Source: Helicobacter sp.
GTDB taxonomy: Bacteria > Campylobacterota > Campylobacteria > Campylobacterales > Helicobacteraceae
Direction: 5' to 3'
Assembly (NCBI RefSeq): GCF_022511165.1
Contig: NZ_JAFLSB010000003.1
Span: forward strand, 1-54,153
DNA length: 54,153 nt
How positions within the stretch are numbered: position 1 is the first letter of the stretch; each line of letters begins with the position of its first letter. The translations under genes and the position numbers were made by a program. Below, piece by piece: positions 17,740 through 24,723 of this stretch. The notes beneath the pieces are model-generated. The model had not been told where the DNA came from. It worked only from the letters and a program-made list of their open reading frames with translations, and made no database searches.

Positions 17740-18026
17740 AAGAATGTAGGCAATTTATGGTTTTTGGTCGTGTGCAAGGCGTGGGCTTTCGCAAGTTTGT
17801 CAAAGCAAAGGTAGATGCTATCAACGAGCAGGAAATACTCCTTAGCGGGCATATTCGCAACCTAGAAGATGGAAGTGTGCGTGCGGTGGCACAAGGTGAG
17901 AGTGCGGATTTGGATATATTGGAAAAAATTATTAAAGCGGGGACAATTCGCAGTGTGATTGAGCGTGTGGAGGTTACATCATTAGATATTGATGAAAGTT
18001 TGCACGACTTTGAGATTTTGAGATAG
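17736..18026 (+). CDS. acyP: Acylphosphatase
   Basis: A 96-residue enzyme hydrolysing carboxyl-phosphate bonds such as acetyl phosphate. The phosphate loop GRVQGVGFRKFV carries the catalytic Arg, and the catalytic Asn is in IRNLEDGSV (about 42-50). The length is normal for the family. It is translationally coupled to the upstream hydrolase by a four-base overlap and lies 14 bases before murF. I do not recall an acylphosphatase gene at this place in H. pylori, so it may be a lineage-specific insertion into the cluster. Confidence 0.9.
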   Translation: MKECRQFMVFGRVQGVGFRKFVKAKVDAINEQEILLSGHIRNLEDGSVRAVAQGESADLDILEKIIKAGTIRSVIERVEVTSLDIDESLHDFEILR

Positions 18027-18040
18027 GAGAAGTCAAAGAT

Positions 18041-19516
18041 ATGCTAATTGTCACTATGATAGCTCAATGGATTTTTGTTCTTTGCCTTGCATTTTATACT
18101 GCACTGAATCTACAATGGTATAATTACAGCTTTAAACGAGTTATTTTGATGCACCATAAATTTATGTGGCATTTTTATTATTGTATTGTGCCTTTTATTG
18201 CATATGTGGTTGTGTTTTTTTTCCCACACCCTATGGATAATTATCTTACCATTGCTGTAAGCGCAGTATATTTTTTGATGCTTGCTATATGGCATTTTAG
18301 GCTTGATAAGAAGCTTGTTTTTACAATGCGCATTGTTAGGCTTTTTATCATTCTCATACTTTTTATGGCACTTAATGAGGTAATGTGTTATTTTTTGGAA
18401 ATAACAAGCGCATTGCTTGATTTAATGCCGCTTGGCTTTGCGTTTGTGATTTCTGGTGTATATGAAAAAGTTTTACTTGATCGCTTTATCGTTGTGGCTA
18501 GTGATAAGCTTAAGATAATGTCGCGCCTTATGATTATTTGTGTAACAGGGAGCTATGGCAAAACAAGTATAAAAAATTTTCTTGCACAGATTCTCAAAGA
18601 AAAATATCGTGTCTATGCTACACCTCGTAGTGTTAATACACATACAGGTTTAGTAGCAGATATTAATAATAACCTTGATTATACAACTGAAATTTATATC
18701 GCTGAAGCTGGTGCGCGATTAAAGGGCGATATTGCTCAAATCGCGCATTTTTTGAATCCTCAATATGCGGTTATTGGCGAAATAGGGGAGCAGCATATAG
18801 AGTATTTCAAGCATATTGATAATATTGTAGAGACAAAGTTTGAGCTTTTGCAAAGTGCGCGATTAAAAAAGGCTTTTGTGTTTAAAGATAATCCCACTCC
18901 ACCTGCTACCCTAGAGCCAAGCACACTCAAGAAGATTCAATACTTCCCTGAAAATGTGCGCAATATCGAGGCGAATCTTGATGGCACAAGTTTTGAACTT
19001 TTTATTAAAGATGAGTGGTATCAGTTTAAAACAATGATTTTGGGGCGGTTTAATGTTACAAATTTGAGTGTGGCTATTTATATGGGGGTGGAGCTAGGGC
19101 TTAGGATAGAGGATATACAAAAGGCGGTGAGGAGGTTAGAGCCTATCTTGCATCGTTTGCATAAAATTGAGGCAAATGAGAGATTAATTATTGATGATAG
19201 CTTTAATGGGAATCTTAAGGGTATGAAAGAGGCTATTCGGCTTTCTTCTCTCTATAATGGCAGGAAAATTATCGTAACACCCGGTATTGTAGAAAGCACA
19301 GATGAGGCAAATATCGAGCTTGCACAAGCTATTGATGAGGTTTTTGATATTGTTATTATCACAGGCGAACTCAATAGTAAGATTTTGCGCAAACATATCC
19401 AAAAAGCGCAAAAAATTATTTTACATTCTAAAAATGCACTTGAAGATATGCTCAAATCCTGCACTGAAGCCGATGATTTGGTGCTTTTTAGTAATGATGC
19501 GCCAAGTTATATTTGA
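18041..19516 (+). CDS. murF: UDP-N-acetylmuramoyl-tripeptide--D-alanyl-D-alanine ligase, membrane-anchored form
   Basis: A 491-residue Mur ligase adding D-Ala-D-Ala to UDP-MurNAc-tripeptide with ATP. The ATP loop is GSYGKTSIKN (about 170-179); further Mur motifs are EAGARLKGDI, the NVTNLSVAIYMG segment and DDSFNGNLKGMKEAI. Unlike enterobacterial MurF, residues 1-145 form about four hydrophobic segments, so the enzyme appears to be membrane-attached; similar N-terminal regions occur in epsilonproteobacterial MurF. The placement near ddl fits the pathway. The ribosome site is AGGAGAAG. Confidence 0.93.
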   Translation: MLIVTMIAQWIFVLCLAFYTALNLQWYNYSFKRVILMHHKFMWHFYYCIVPFIAYVVVFFFPHPMDNYLTIAVSAVYFLMLAIWHFRLDKKLVFTMRIVRLFIILILFMALNEVMCYFLEITSALLDLMPLGFAFVISGVYEKVLLDRFIVVASDKLKIMSRLMIICVTGSYGKTSIKNFLAQILKEKYRVYATPRSVNTHTGLVADINNNLDYTTEIYIAEAGARLKGDIAQIAHFLNPQYAVIGEIGEQHIEYFKHIDNIVETKFELLQSARLKKAFVFKDNPTPPATLEPSTLKKIQYFPENVRNIEANLDGTSFELFIKDEWYQFKTMILGRFNVTNLSVAIYMGVELGLRIEDIQKAVRRLEPILHRLHKIEANERLIIDDSFNGNLKGMKEAIRLSSLYNGRKIIVTPGIVESTDEANIELAQAIDEVFDIVIITGELNSKILRKHIQKAQKIILHSKNALEDMLKSCTEADDLVLFSNDAPSYI

Positions 19517-19531
19517 GGTAAAGGAGGGGTA

Positions 19532-20026
19532 ATGGATAGAATCTACGCGCCTTGGCGGAACGAGTATTTTGGCTCTTGTGAGCAAGGCTGCGTTTTTTGC
19601 TCTATTGCAGATAATCCCCAAGAAGATGAAAAAAATTATGTGATTTATCGCGATGAGTTAGTATTTGGCGTAATGAATCTCTATCCCTACACACCTGGAC
19701 ATTTTATGCTTTTACCACTTGCTCATTGTGATTCTCCTGAAAAGCTTCCTTTGGAGATATGGCTGCATTTACACACGCTTTCGCATAAGGCAGTAGCATT
19801 GCTTTATGCGTATGGTGCGCAAGGTATAAATGTGGGCTTAAATATCAAAAAAGCGGGTGGAGCAGGCATACCAGAGCATTTACATATGCACTTTGTGCCT
19901 CGCTATATAGGTGATACAAATTTTATAACAAGTATTGCGCAATCGCGCACTTTTGGTATGAAATTTGATAGTGTATATGCGAAAGTAAGGGCATTGAGCG
20001 AACAATATTTTATGAAAAAGGAATAA
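19532..20026 (+). CDS. HIT-family nucleotide hydrolase/transferase
   Basis: A 164-residue protein of the histidine-triad superfamily. The catalytic HxHxH is in PEHLHMHFVPRY (about 116-127), and the N-terminal CxxC-like segment GCVFCSI (about 24-30) is typical of the branch related to GalT and AP4A phosphorylase. The expected activity is hydrolysis or phosphorolysis of nucleoside phosphoramidates or dinucleoside polyphosphates; the substrate is not certain. It follows murF by 15 bases, as in H. pylori (HP0740-HP0741 from memory), and probably shares its transcript. Confidence 0.88.
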   Translation: MDRIYAPWRNEYFGSCEQGCVFCSIADNPQEDEKNYVIYRDELVFGVMNLYPYTPGHFMLLPLAHCDSPEKLPLEIWLHLHTLSHKAVALLYAYGAQGINVGLNIKKAGGAGIPEHLHMHFVPRYIGDTNFITSIAQSRTFGMKFDSVYAKVRALSEQYFMKKE

Positions 20027-20027
20027 G

Positions 20028-20900
20028 ATGGCAACGATGAAGAATCTTTTTTCACATACATTGGCAATAATGTATGTTTGTATGGCATTATGCGCATCAA
20101 GCTATGGGGCAAATGATAGGTATAATTATTTGCTTTTTAGCAATAACTACACAGAGGTGCGAAAGGGCATTAGTCTTGGGGCTGATGTAGAGGCGCGATT
20201 GCGCGGAAGCACACCACTTTATGATGCAGCGCGTAAGGGTAATATGGAGATTTTGTATTTGCTTATTGAGCGTGGGGCTGATGTGAATGCAGTGAGTCAC
20301 GGCGAGACACCCTTGCTTAAAGTCGTAGCACTCAATAATTATAAGTTTGCCAAAGCTCTCATTGCTAAGGGTGCAGATGTGAATGTTGCTGATGAGCATT
20401 TGGGCAATACACCCTTGCATTATGCTGTGATGAAAAAGAATCCAGAAATGATAAAATTGCTTTTATCAAATGGTGCGGATATGTATGCAGAAAATCATAG
20501 GGGTGACACTCCTGCGCGTTATATTCTTGCTTCACATTCGCTTCCTGCGGTGAGCATTAGAAATGATGATGTGATCCTTAATGCCTCATCATTTAACCTA
20601 GGTAATGGGAATGTGAATATTAATATTACAAACCAAAGTGATAAGATTGTAAATGTGCGATACATAGCTTTATATGTTAATGGAGAGATGGTCAATGAAG
20701 CGGAAGTTTCTAGGCGGATTCCTCCAAGTAGTAGTGCAGCGGTAACAAGTCTTAGAATCCCACCTGATACCTATGAAAATATTCGCTTGAAGAAATCAGG
20801 CACAACGGGTATTAAATATGGTTTTGCGCTTGAGTATGAAATCGAGGGCAAAAGCAAGAATCTTTATAAGAAGACAGATACAGATTTGAAGTTATGGTAA
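20028..20900 (+). CDS. Exported ankyrin-repeat protein with C-terminal beta domain
   Basis: A 290-residue protein, with the ATG one base after the HIT gene stop. Residues about 1-25 look like a signal peptide (hydrophobic core, then ALCASSYGA), so the protein is probably periplasmic. Four to five ankyrin repeats cover about 30-165, for example GSTPLYDAARKGNMEILYLLIERGADVNAV and GNTPLHYAVMKKNPEMIKLLLSNGAD. The remainder (about 170-290) is rich in beta-formers, with a FNLGNGNVNINITNQSDKIVNVRYIAL stretch, and resembles no family I know. Ankyrin repeats bind other proteins; periplasmic members have been linked to catalase or stress proteins, but no such partner is nearby. It ends convergently, eight bases from the PAS gene. 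Confidence 0.78.
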   Translation: MATMKNLFSHTLAIMYVCMALCASSYGANDRYNYLLFSNNYTEVRKGISLGADVEARLRGSTPLYDAARKGNMEILYLLIERGADVNAVSHGETPLLKVVALNNYKFAKALIAKGADVNVADEHLGNTPLHYAVMKKNPEMIKLLLSNGADMYAENHRGDTPARYILASHSLPAVSIRNDDVILNASSFNLGNGNVNINITNQSDKIVNVRYIALYVNGEMVNEAEVSRRIPPSSSAAVTSLRIPPDTYENIRLKKSGTTGIKYGFALEYEIEGKSKNLYKKTDTDLKLW

Positions 20901-20908
20901 TTTAGATT

Positions 20909-21433
20909 CTAACTTGCGCCATAGTATCCATCTGTTTTGTGTGTATTTTGCAGAGCAATAACAAGCTCATCATAAGTTGTTTGTGCTTGTTGTAAAGTAT
21001 CTTGCAAGAGTTTTAGAGAAGCTTTCATACCTCCTTGTGTTTCTGCTTGAAGGAGTTTGGCATAAATATCACTCATAAATGCCACACCTTTTTTACTTGG
21101 ACAGCGGCGCACAGAGTAGTAGCCAATAATCTTATTGTTATCATCATAAGAGGGCGTGATATTTGCAAAAACCCAATAAATGTTTTTGTCATTTGAGAGA
21201 TTTTTCACAAAAGCGAAAAATTCCTTACCATTTTGGACACTATCCCATAAAAGCTTGAATGCAATGCGAGGCATATCAGGGTGGCGGATAATATTATGGG
21301 GTTTGCCTAAAAAATCTTCTTCTTTCATACCACTAAACTGCACAAAATCATTGTTGCCATAGGTGATAATGCCTTTTAAATCTGTTTTTGAAGTAATTAG
21401 GGTATTGTGTTGGAGGAATACCTCTTGTGCCAT
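20909..21433 (-). CDS. Single-PAS-domain protein (Aer/CetB-like)
   Basis: A 174-residue soluble protein with a clear AAGGAG before the ATG. Residues about 10-125 form a PAS domain of the Aer type: DLKGIITYGNNDFVQFSGMKEEDFLGKPHNIIRHPDMPRIAFK, then ANITPSYDDNNKIIGYYSVRR. The GKPHNIIRHPDMP pattern is that of FAD-binding Aer and CetB proteins used for energy taxis. The last 50 residues are a short helix. There is no output domain, so it would act through a partner such as a membrane-bound receptor, as CetB does with CetA in Campylobacter; no partner gene is adjacent. It is a lone minus-strand gene between plus-strand operons. Confidence 0.8.
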   Translation of the reverse strand: MAQEVFLQHNTLITSKTDLKGIITYGNNDFVQFSGMKEEDFLGKPHNIIRHPDMPRIAFKLLWDSVQNGKEFFAFVKNLSNDKNIYWVFANITPSYDDNNKIIGYYSVRRCPSKKGVAFMSDIYAKLLQAETQGGMKASLKLLQDTLQQAQTTYDELVIALQNTHKTDGYYGAS

Positions 21434-21506
21434 AGTTGCTCCTTAAAAATAATACATACAATTTGATAATCACAAATGTTCTAAAAAACTAGAATATTAT
21501 AGATGT

Positions 21507-21512
21507 TATAAT
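21507..21512 (+). promoter_or_regulatory. -10 box (TATAAT) for the truB-csrA operon
   Basis: TATAATATT lies 35 bases before the truB ATG in the gap divergent from the PAS gene. The same AT-rich gap (21434-21547) also offers -10-like hexamers on the minus strand for the PAS gene, for example TATAAT overlapping 21495-21500. Confidence 0.45.
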
Positions 21513-21547
21513 ATTTGATAAACATTATTACAAGAGAAAGGGGGAGT

Positions 21548-22402
21548 ATGAGCTATTCATTGCTTATAGCGGCGTATAAGCCACCATTTATAAGCTCAAA
21601 TGCTTATCTCTCATCTTTAAAAAAACATTTTCAATGCAAAAAAGGAGGGTATCTTGGCACACTCGATCCTTTTGCTCAAGGCACACTTGTTGTGGGATTT
21701 GGCAGTTATACGCGACTTTTTGCGCATTTACATAAAGCACCTAAAGTGTATAGGGCGACTTTGTGGCTAGGTGCGCATTCAAGGAGTTTAGATATTGAAA
21801 ATATGATGTCTATTGCATTGCCTAAAGCATATCCACAAAGCGATGTAGAATCTGCTGTTGCCTCTGTAAGGGGGAAAATATTGTATGCTCCACCACAATT
21901 TAGTGCAAAGCATATCAAGGGTAAAAGAGCTTACCAACTCGCACGAGCAGGGATAGATTTTGAGCTTGCTAAAGTGCAAATGGATATTTATAATATACAA
22001 TTTCTCTCCTATTGCCACCCTTTTGTAAGCTTTGAAGTGAGTGTGAGTGAGGGTAGTTATGTGCGCAGTATAGGGGAAATGATAGCACAAAGACTAGGCA
22101 CAAATGGTGCGCTTTCATACCTTGAGCGTATAAGCGAGGGAGAGATGAGTGTTACATCATTGCAGGGTGTAAAAATCTTGAATCCTCTTGATTATTTGCC
22201 CTATCCAAAGCTTGAAAGAGATTGTATTGATGCACAAGATATGTATTTTGGTAGAAAAATCACATTAAAAAATATACAAAAAGGCAAATATATAGTGTGT
22301 TTTGATGATTTTTTCTCTATAATTGAAGTTTGTGAAAACGGCAATGTAGAATATATTTTAAATAGGATAGAGTATGCTCATTCTCTCACGCAAACAAGAT
22401 GA
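21548..22402 (+). CDS. truB: tRNA pseudouridine(55) synthase TruB
   Basis: A 284-residue enzyme making pseudouridine 55 in the T-loop of tRNAs. The start is set at the ATG at 21548, right after AAAGGGGGAG; the in-frame ATG at 21515 lacks a site and adds a non-conserved stretch. The catalytic Asp is in GGYLGTLDPFAQGTLVVGFG (about 35-54), followed by the KVYRATLWLG region and SEGSYVRSIGEMIAQ. The C-terminus is shorter than in E. coli TruB, without an obvious PUA domain, as is common in epsilonproteobacteria. Its last 29 bases contain the csrA start. Confidence 0.94.
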   Translation: MSYSLLIAAYKPPFISSNAYLSSLKKHFQCKKGGYLGTLDPFAQGTLVVGFGSYTRLFAHLHKAPKVYRATLWLGAHSRSLDIENMMSIALPKAYPQSDVESAVASVRGKILYAPPQFSAKHIKGKRAYQLARAGIDFELAKVQMDIYNIQFLSYCHPFVSFEVSVSEGSYVRSIGEMIAQRLGTNGALSYLERISEGEMSVTSLQGVKILNPLDYLPYPKLERDCIDAQDMYFGRKITLKNIQKGKYIVCFDDFFSIIEVCENGNVEYILNRIEYAHSLTQTR

Positions 22403-22610
22403 TAGTGTAATGATAGGCGATGATATAGAAGTAAGGATTATTTCTATTGATAAGGGTAGCGTGCGGTTAGGATTCTCTGCACCAGAATCTTGTGTGATTT
22501 TGCGCGGTGAACTCAAAGAAATGATTACTTCTGCAAACAAACAAGCCTCACAAATTGCGGATAAACAATCCCTAAAGCAGATTCAATCTCTGCTCAAAGT
22601 AAAAAAATAG
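22374..22610 (+). CDS. csrA: Carbon storage regulator CsrA
   Basis: A 78-residue RNA-binding dimer that blocks or stabilises mRNAs at GGA motifs in hairpin loops. The N-terminus MLILSRKQDDSVMIG and the core VRIISIDKGSVRLGFSAPE are characteristic. The length is slightly above the enterobacterial protein. The gene begins within the 3' end of truB (29-base overlap), implying coupled translation, and ends eight bases before ispE. In Campylobacter and Helicobacter relatives CsrA controls flagellin translation and is antagonised by FliW; the flaA leader in this window has a fitting hairpin at 52151-52164. fliW is not in the window. Confidence 0.96.
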   Translation: MLILSRKQDDSVMIGDDIEVRIISIDKGSVRLGFSAPESCVILRGELKEMITSANKQASQIADKQSLKQIQSLLKVKK

Positions 22611-22618
22611 AGGCGCAA

Positions 22619-23404
22619 GTGATTGTTCAAATTTATCCAAAGCTTAATATTTTTTTGAAGATTATTGGGCATAAAGAGGGATTTCATCAGCTCAACTCGC
22701 GTTTTGTTCAAGCTCGTAATGGGCTTTGCGATGTAATGGAGCTTAAGGTGCATTCTACTTTTGTGCTTAAAGGCGATTTTGGTTGCAGTTTAGAAGAGAA
22801 TCTTATTTTTAAAGCAAAATGCGCTATGAGGGATTTTTTAACCCTGCAGGGCAAAAACACACAGAGACTAGAATCTCTTCAAGTAGAGGTGCAAAAGTCT
22901 ATCCCACAAGGTGCAGGACTTGGTGGAGGAAGCGCAAATGCAGGAGCATTTTTACGCGCAGCAAATGTGTTTTGTGAATATGGACTAAGTGAAAATGAGC
23001 TGATACATATTGCTCAAAAAGTAGGGGCTGATGTGAGTTTTTTTGCAAGTGGCGCACAAAGCGCAAATGTGTGTGGGCGAGGCGAAAATATAGAATCTTT
23101 TGCAGAATCTCCTACATATTATGAGATTCATACGCCAGATGTGTTTTGTGATACAAAAAAAGTATATCAATGCTATGCAAAAGCTATAAAAAATCGCACT
23201 CTTACTTATAGCGCACCTACTTATGAGTGGTTTAGGCTTACAAGCAAGGATTTACTCTGTAAAAAAGAACCGAGAGAGGCAATGAATGATTTATTTGTAA
23301 GTGCAACTTTAGAGTATCCTGCGCTTAAGAATATCGCACAAGAGCTTGGAAGTGAGTGGTATTTTAGCGGAAGCGGAAGTAGCTTTTTTAGGCTAAGGGC
23401 ATAA
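22619..23404 (+). CDS. ispE: 4-diphosphocytidyl-2-C-methyl-D-erythritol kinase
   Basis: A 261-residue GHMP kinase of the MEP isoprenoid pathway, phosphorylating CDP-ME at the 2-position. It starts with GTG; the first residues MIVQIYPKLNIFLKIIG match the family start YAKINLFLKI. The ATP loop is PQGAGLGGGSANAGAFL (about 98-114) and the C-terminal GHMP motif is YFSGSGSSFFRL near the end. It follows csrA by eight bases and precedes smpB by one base, the order I recall from H. pylori. Confidence 0.95.
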   Translation: MIVQIYPKLNIFLKIIGHKEGFHQLNSRFVQARNGLCDVMELKVHSTFVLKGDFGCSLEENLIFKAKCAMRDFLTLQGKNTQRLESLQVEVQKSIPQGAGLGGGSANAGAFLRAANVFCEYGLSENELIHIAQKVGADVSFFASGAQSANVCGRGENIESFAESPTYYEIHTPDVFCDTKKVYQCYAKAIKNRTLTYSAPTYEWFRLTSKDLLCKKEPREAMNDLFVSATLEYPALKNIAQELGSEWYFSGSGSSFFRLRA

Positions 23405-23405
23405 G

Positions 23406-23873
23406 ATGCAAAAAAAAGTATTTGCAAAAAATAAAAAAGCTTATTTTGATTACGAGATTTTACAAACCCTAGAAAGTGGCATCGTCTTAGCTGGAAGTGA
23501 AGTTAAAAGCATTCGTGCGGGGAGAGTAAATCTCAAAGATAGTTTTGTAAAAATTATTAAAGGCGAGGCATTTTTGTTTCACGCTCATATTTCATTTTTA
23601 GAGCATACTTATGCGTATTTTAAGCCAAATGAACGCGCAGTGCGCAAACTTTTGCTTCACAAAAAAGAGATTGATAAGCTTTTTGGGAGTGTTATGCAAC
23701 AGGGTTTGGGGATTGTTCCATTAAACATTTATTGCAATCAAAAAAATAAAATTAAACTTACCATTGCACTTGTGAGAGGAAAAAAACTTCACGATAAGCG
23801 TGAGAGCATTAAGAAAAAAATGCTTGAACGTGAAGCGAGGGCAAATATGAAAGATTATGGCAAAAGGCTGTAG
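23406..23873 (+). CDS. smpB: SsrA (tmRNA)-binding protein SmpB
   Basis: A 155-residue RNA-binding protein that carries tmRNA to stalled ribosomes for trans-translation. Signatures are the N-terminal NKKAYFDYEILQTLESGIVLAGSEVKSIRAGRVNLKDSF region, LLHKKEIDKL and the basic C-terminal tail with KLHDKRESIKKK. The length is standard. The tmRNA gene itself is not in the window. The gene overlaps nothing, but its stop lies 11 bases before the preferred exbB start. Confidence 0.97.
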   Translation: MQKKVFAKNKKAYFDYEILQTLESGIVLAGSEVKSIRAGRVNLKDSFVKIIKGEAFLFHAHISFLEHTYAYFKPNERAVRKLLLHKKEIDKLFGSVMQQGLGIVPLNIYCNQKNKIKLTIALVRGKKLHDKRESIKKKMLEREARANMKDYGKRL

Positions 23874-23883
23874 GAGTGAGGTA

Positions 23884-24330
23884 GTGAAAGATATTGTGGA
23901 TTATGGGGTGCTTGGGTTCTTGCTTTTTTTGAGTGTGGTAATGCTAGGTGTGGTATTTGAGCGTTTATGGGTGTATCATAAAATTGATGTAGCACATTTT
24001 GAAGATAAAAGAATCTTGGAGCTTTTATTACATAAGCGATTGACGCTCATTGCGACTATTGGCTCAAATGCACCTTATATAGGGCTTTTAGGAACGGTCT
24101 TTGGGATTATGGTTACTTTTGTGGAGATTGGCTCAAATGCACTCATTGATACCCAAAGCATTATGGTAGGACTTTCTCTTGCACTTAAGGCAACAGCAGC
24201 CGGACTTATTGTAGCTATTCCCTCCATTGCATTTTATAATTTTTTATTGCGCAAGGCGGAGGTGATTCTCTCACTTTGGGATATTGCGCATAATCCTTTA
24301 CCAAAAACTTCTACAAAGTATGATGTATGA
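23884..24330 (+). CDS. exbB: ExbB/TolQ-type proton channel protein
   Basis: A 148-residue MotA/TolQ/ExbB protein. I prefer the GTG at 23884 (MKDIVDYGVLGFLLF...); an upstream ATG at 23857 lies inside smpB. Three membrane segments are seen, at about 5-25, 55-80 and 98-120, with the family core TIGSNAPYIGLLGTVFGIMVTFVEIG and GLSLALKATAAGLIVAIPSIAFYNFL. With ExbD and a TonB it uses the proton gradient to power outer-membrane transport. It is shorter than enterobacterial ExbB because it lacks the N-terminal periplasmic part, which is normal in Helicobacter. It overlaps exbD by four bases. Confidence 0.92.
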   Translation: MKDIVDYGVLGFLLFLSVVMLGVVFERLWVYHKIDVAHFEDKRILELLLHKRLTLIATIGSNAPYIGLLGTVFGIMVTFVEIGSNALIDTQSIMVGLSLALKATAAGLIVAIPSIAFYNFLLRKAEVILSLWDIAHNPLPKTSTKYDV

Positions 24331-24707
24331 AAAAGATAGATTCTCTTAATCTTATTCCTTTTATTGATATTATGCTCGTGTTATTAGTGATAGTACTCAC
24401 AAGCGCATCTTTTGTGGTGCGTTCCCACATACAAGTTGATGTGCCTCGCCTTGAGGAAACACAAGGACAAAATGTTCATAATAAACAATCACATTCTATT
24501 ACAATTAATAAGCAAGGACAATTTTTTCTTGATGATACACCTTTGTCTTTTGATGAACTTAAAGCACAGGTTTGGCAGTTTGATCAAGATGTGCAGGTGA
24601 TTATCTATAGTGATAGACAGAGCAATTTGGAGTATTTTCTTGAAGTTACCACAATGCTACGTGATAAAGGCATTAATGATGTATATGTTACAACCGAGCA
24701 AAAATAG
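24327..24707 (+). CDS. exbD: ExbD/TolR-type stator protein
   Basis: A 126-residue partner of ExbB. One membrane segment (about 8-30) contains the proton-carrying Asp in NLIPFIDIMLVLLVIVL (Asp14); a periplasmic domain of about 85 residues follows, with TINKQGQFFLDDTPLSFDEL and VIIYSDRQSNLEYFLEVTTMLRDKGINDVYV. Start at an ATGA overlap with exbB. No tonB follows; instead, after 16 bases, comes the ZorA-like gene, which is the point where synteny with H. pylori breaks. Confidence 0.93.
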   Translation: MKKIDSLNLIPFIDIMLVLLVIVLTSASFVVRSHIQVDVPRLEETQGQNVHNKQSHSITINKQGQFFLDDTPLSFDELKAQVWQFDQDVQVIIYSDRQSNLEYFLEVTTMLRDKGINDVYVTTEQK

Positions 24708-24723
24708 CATTTAAGGAGGAAAT

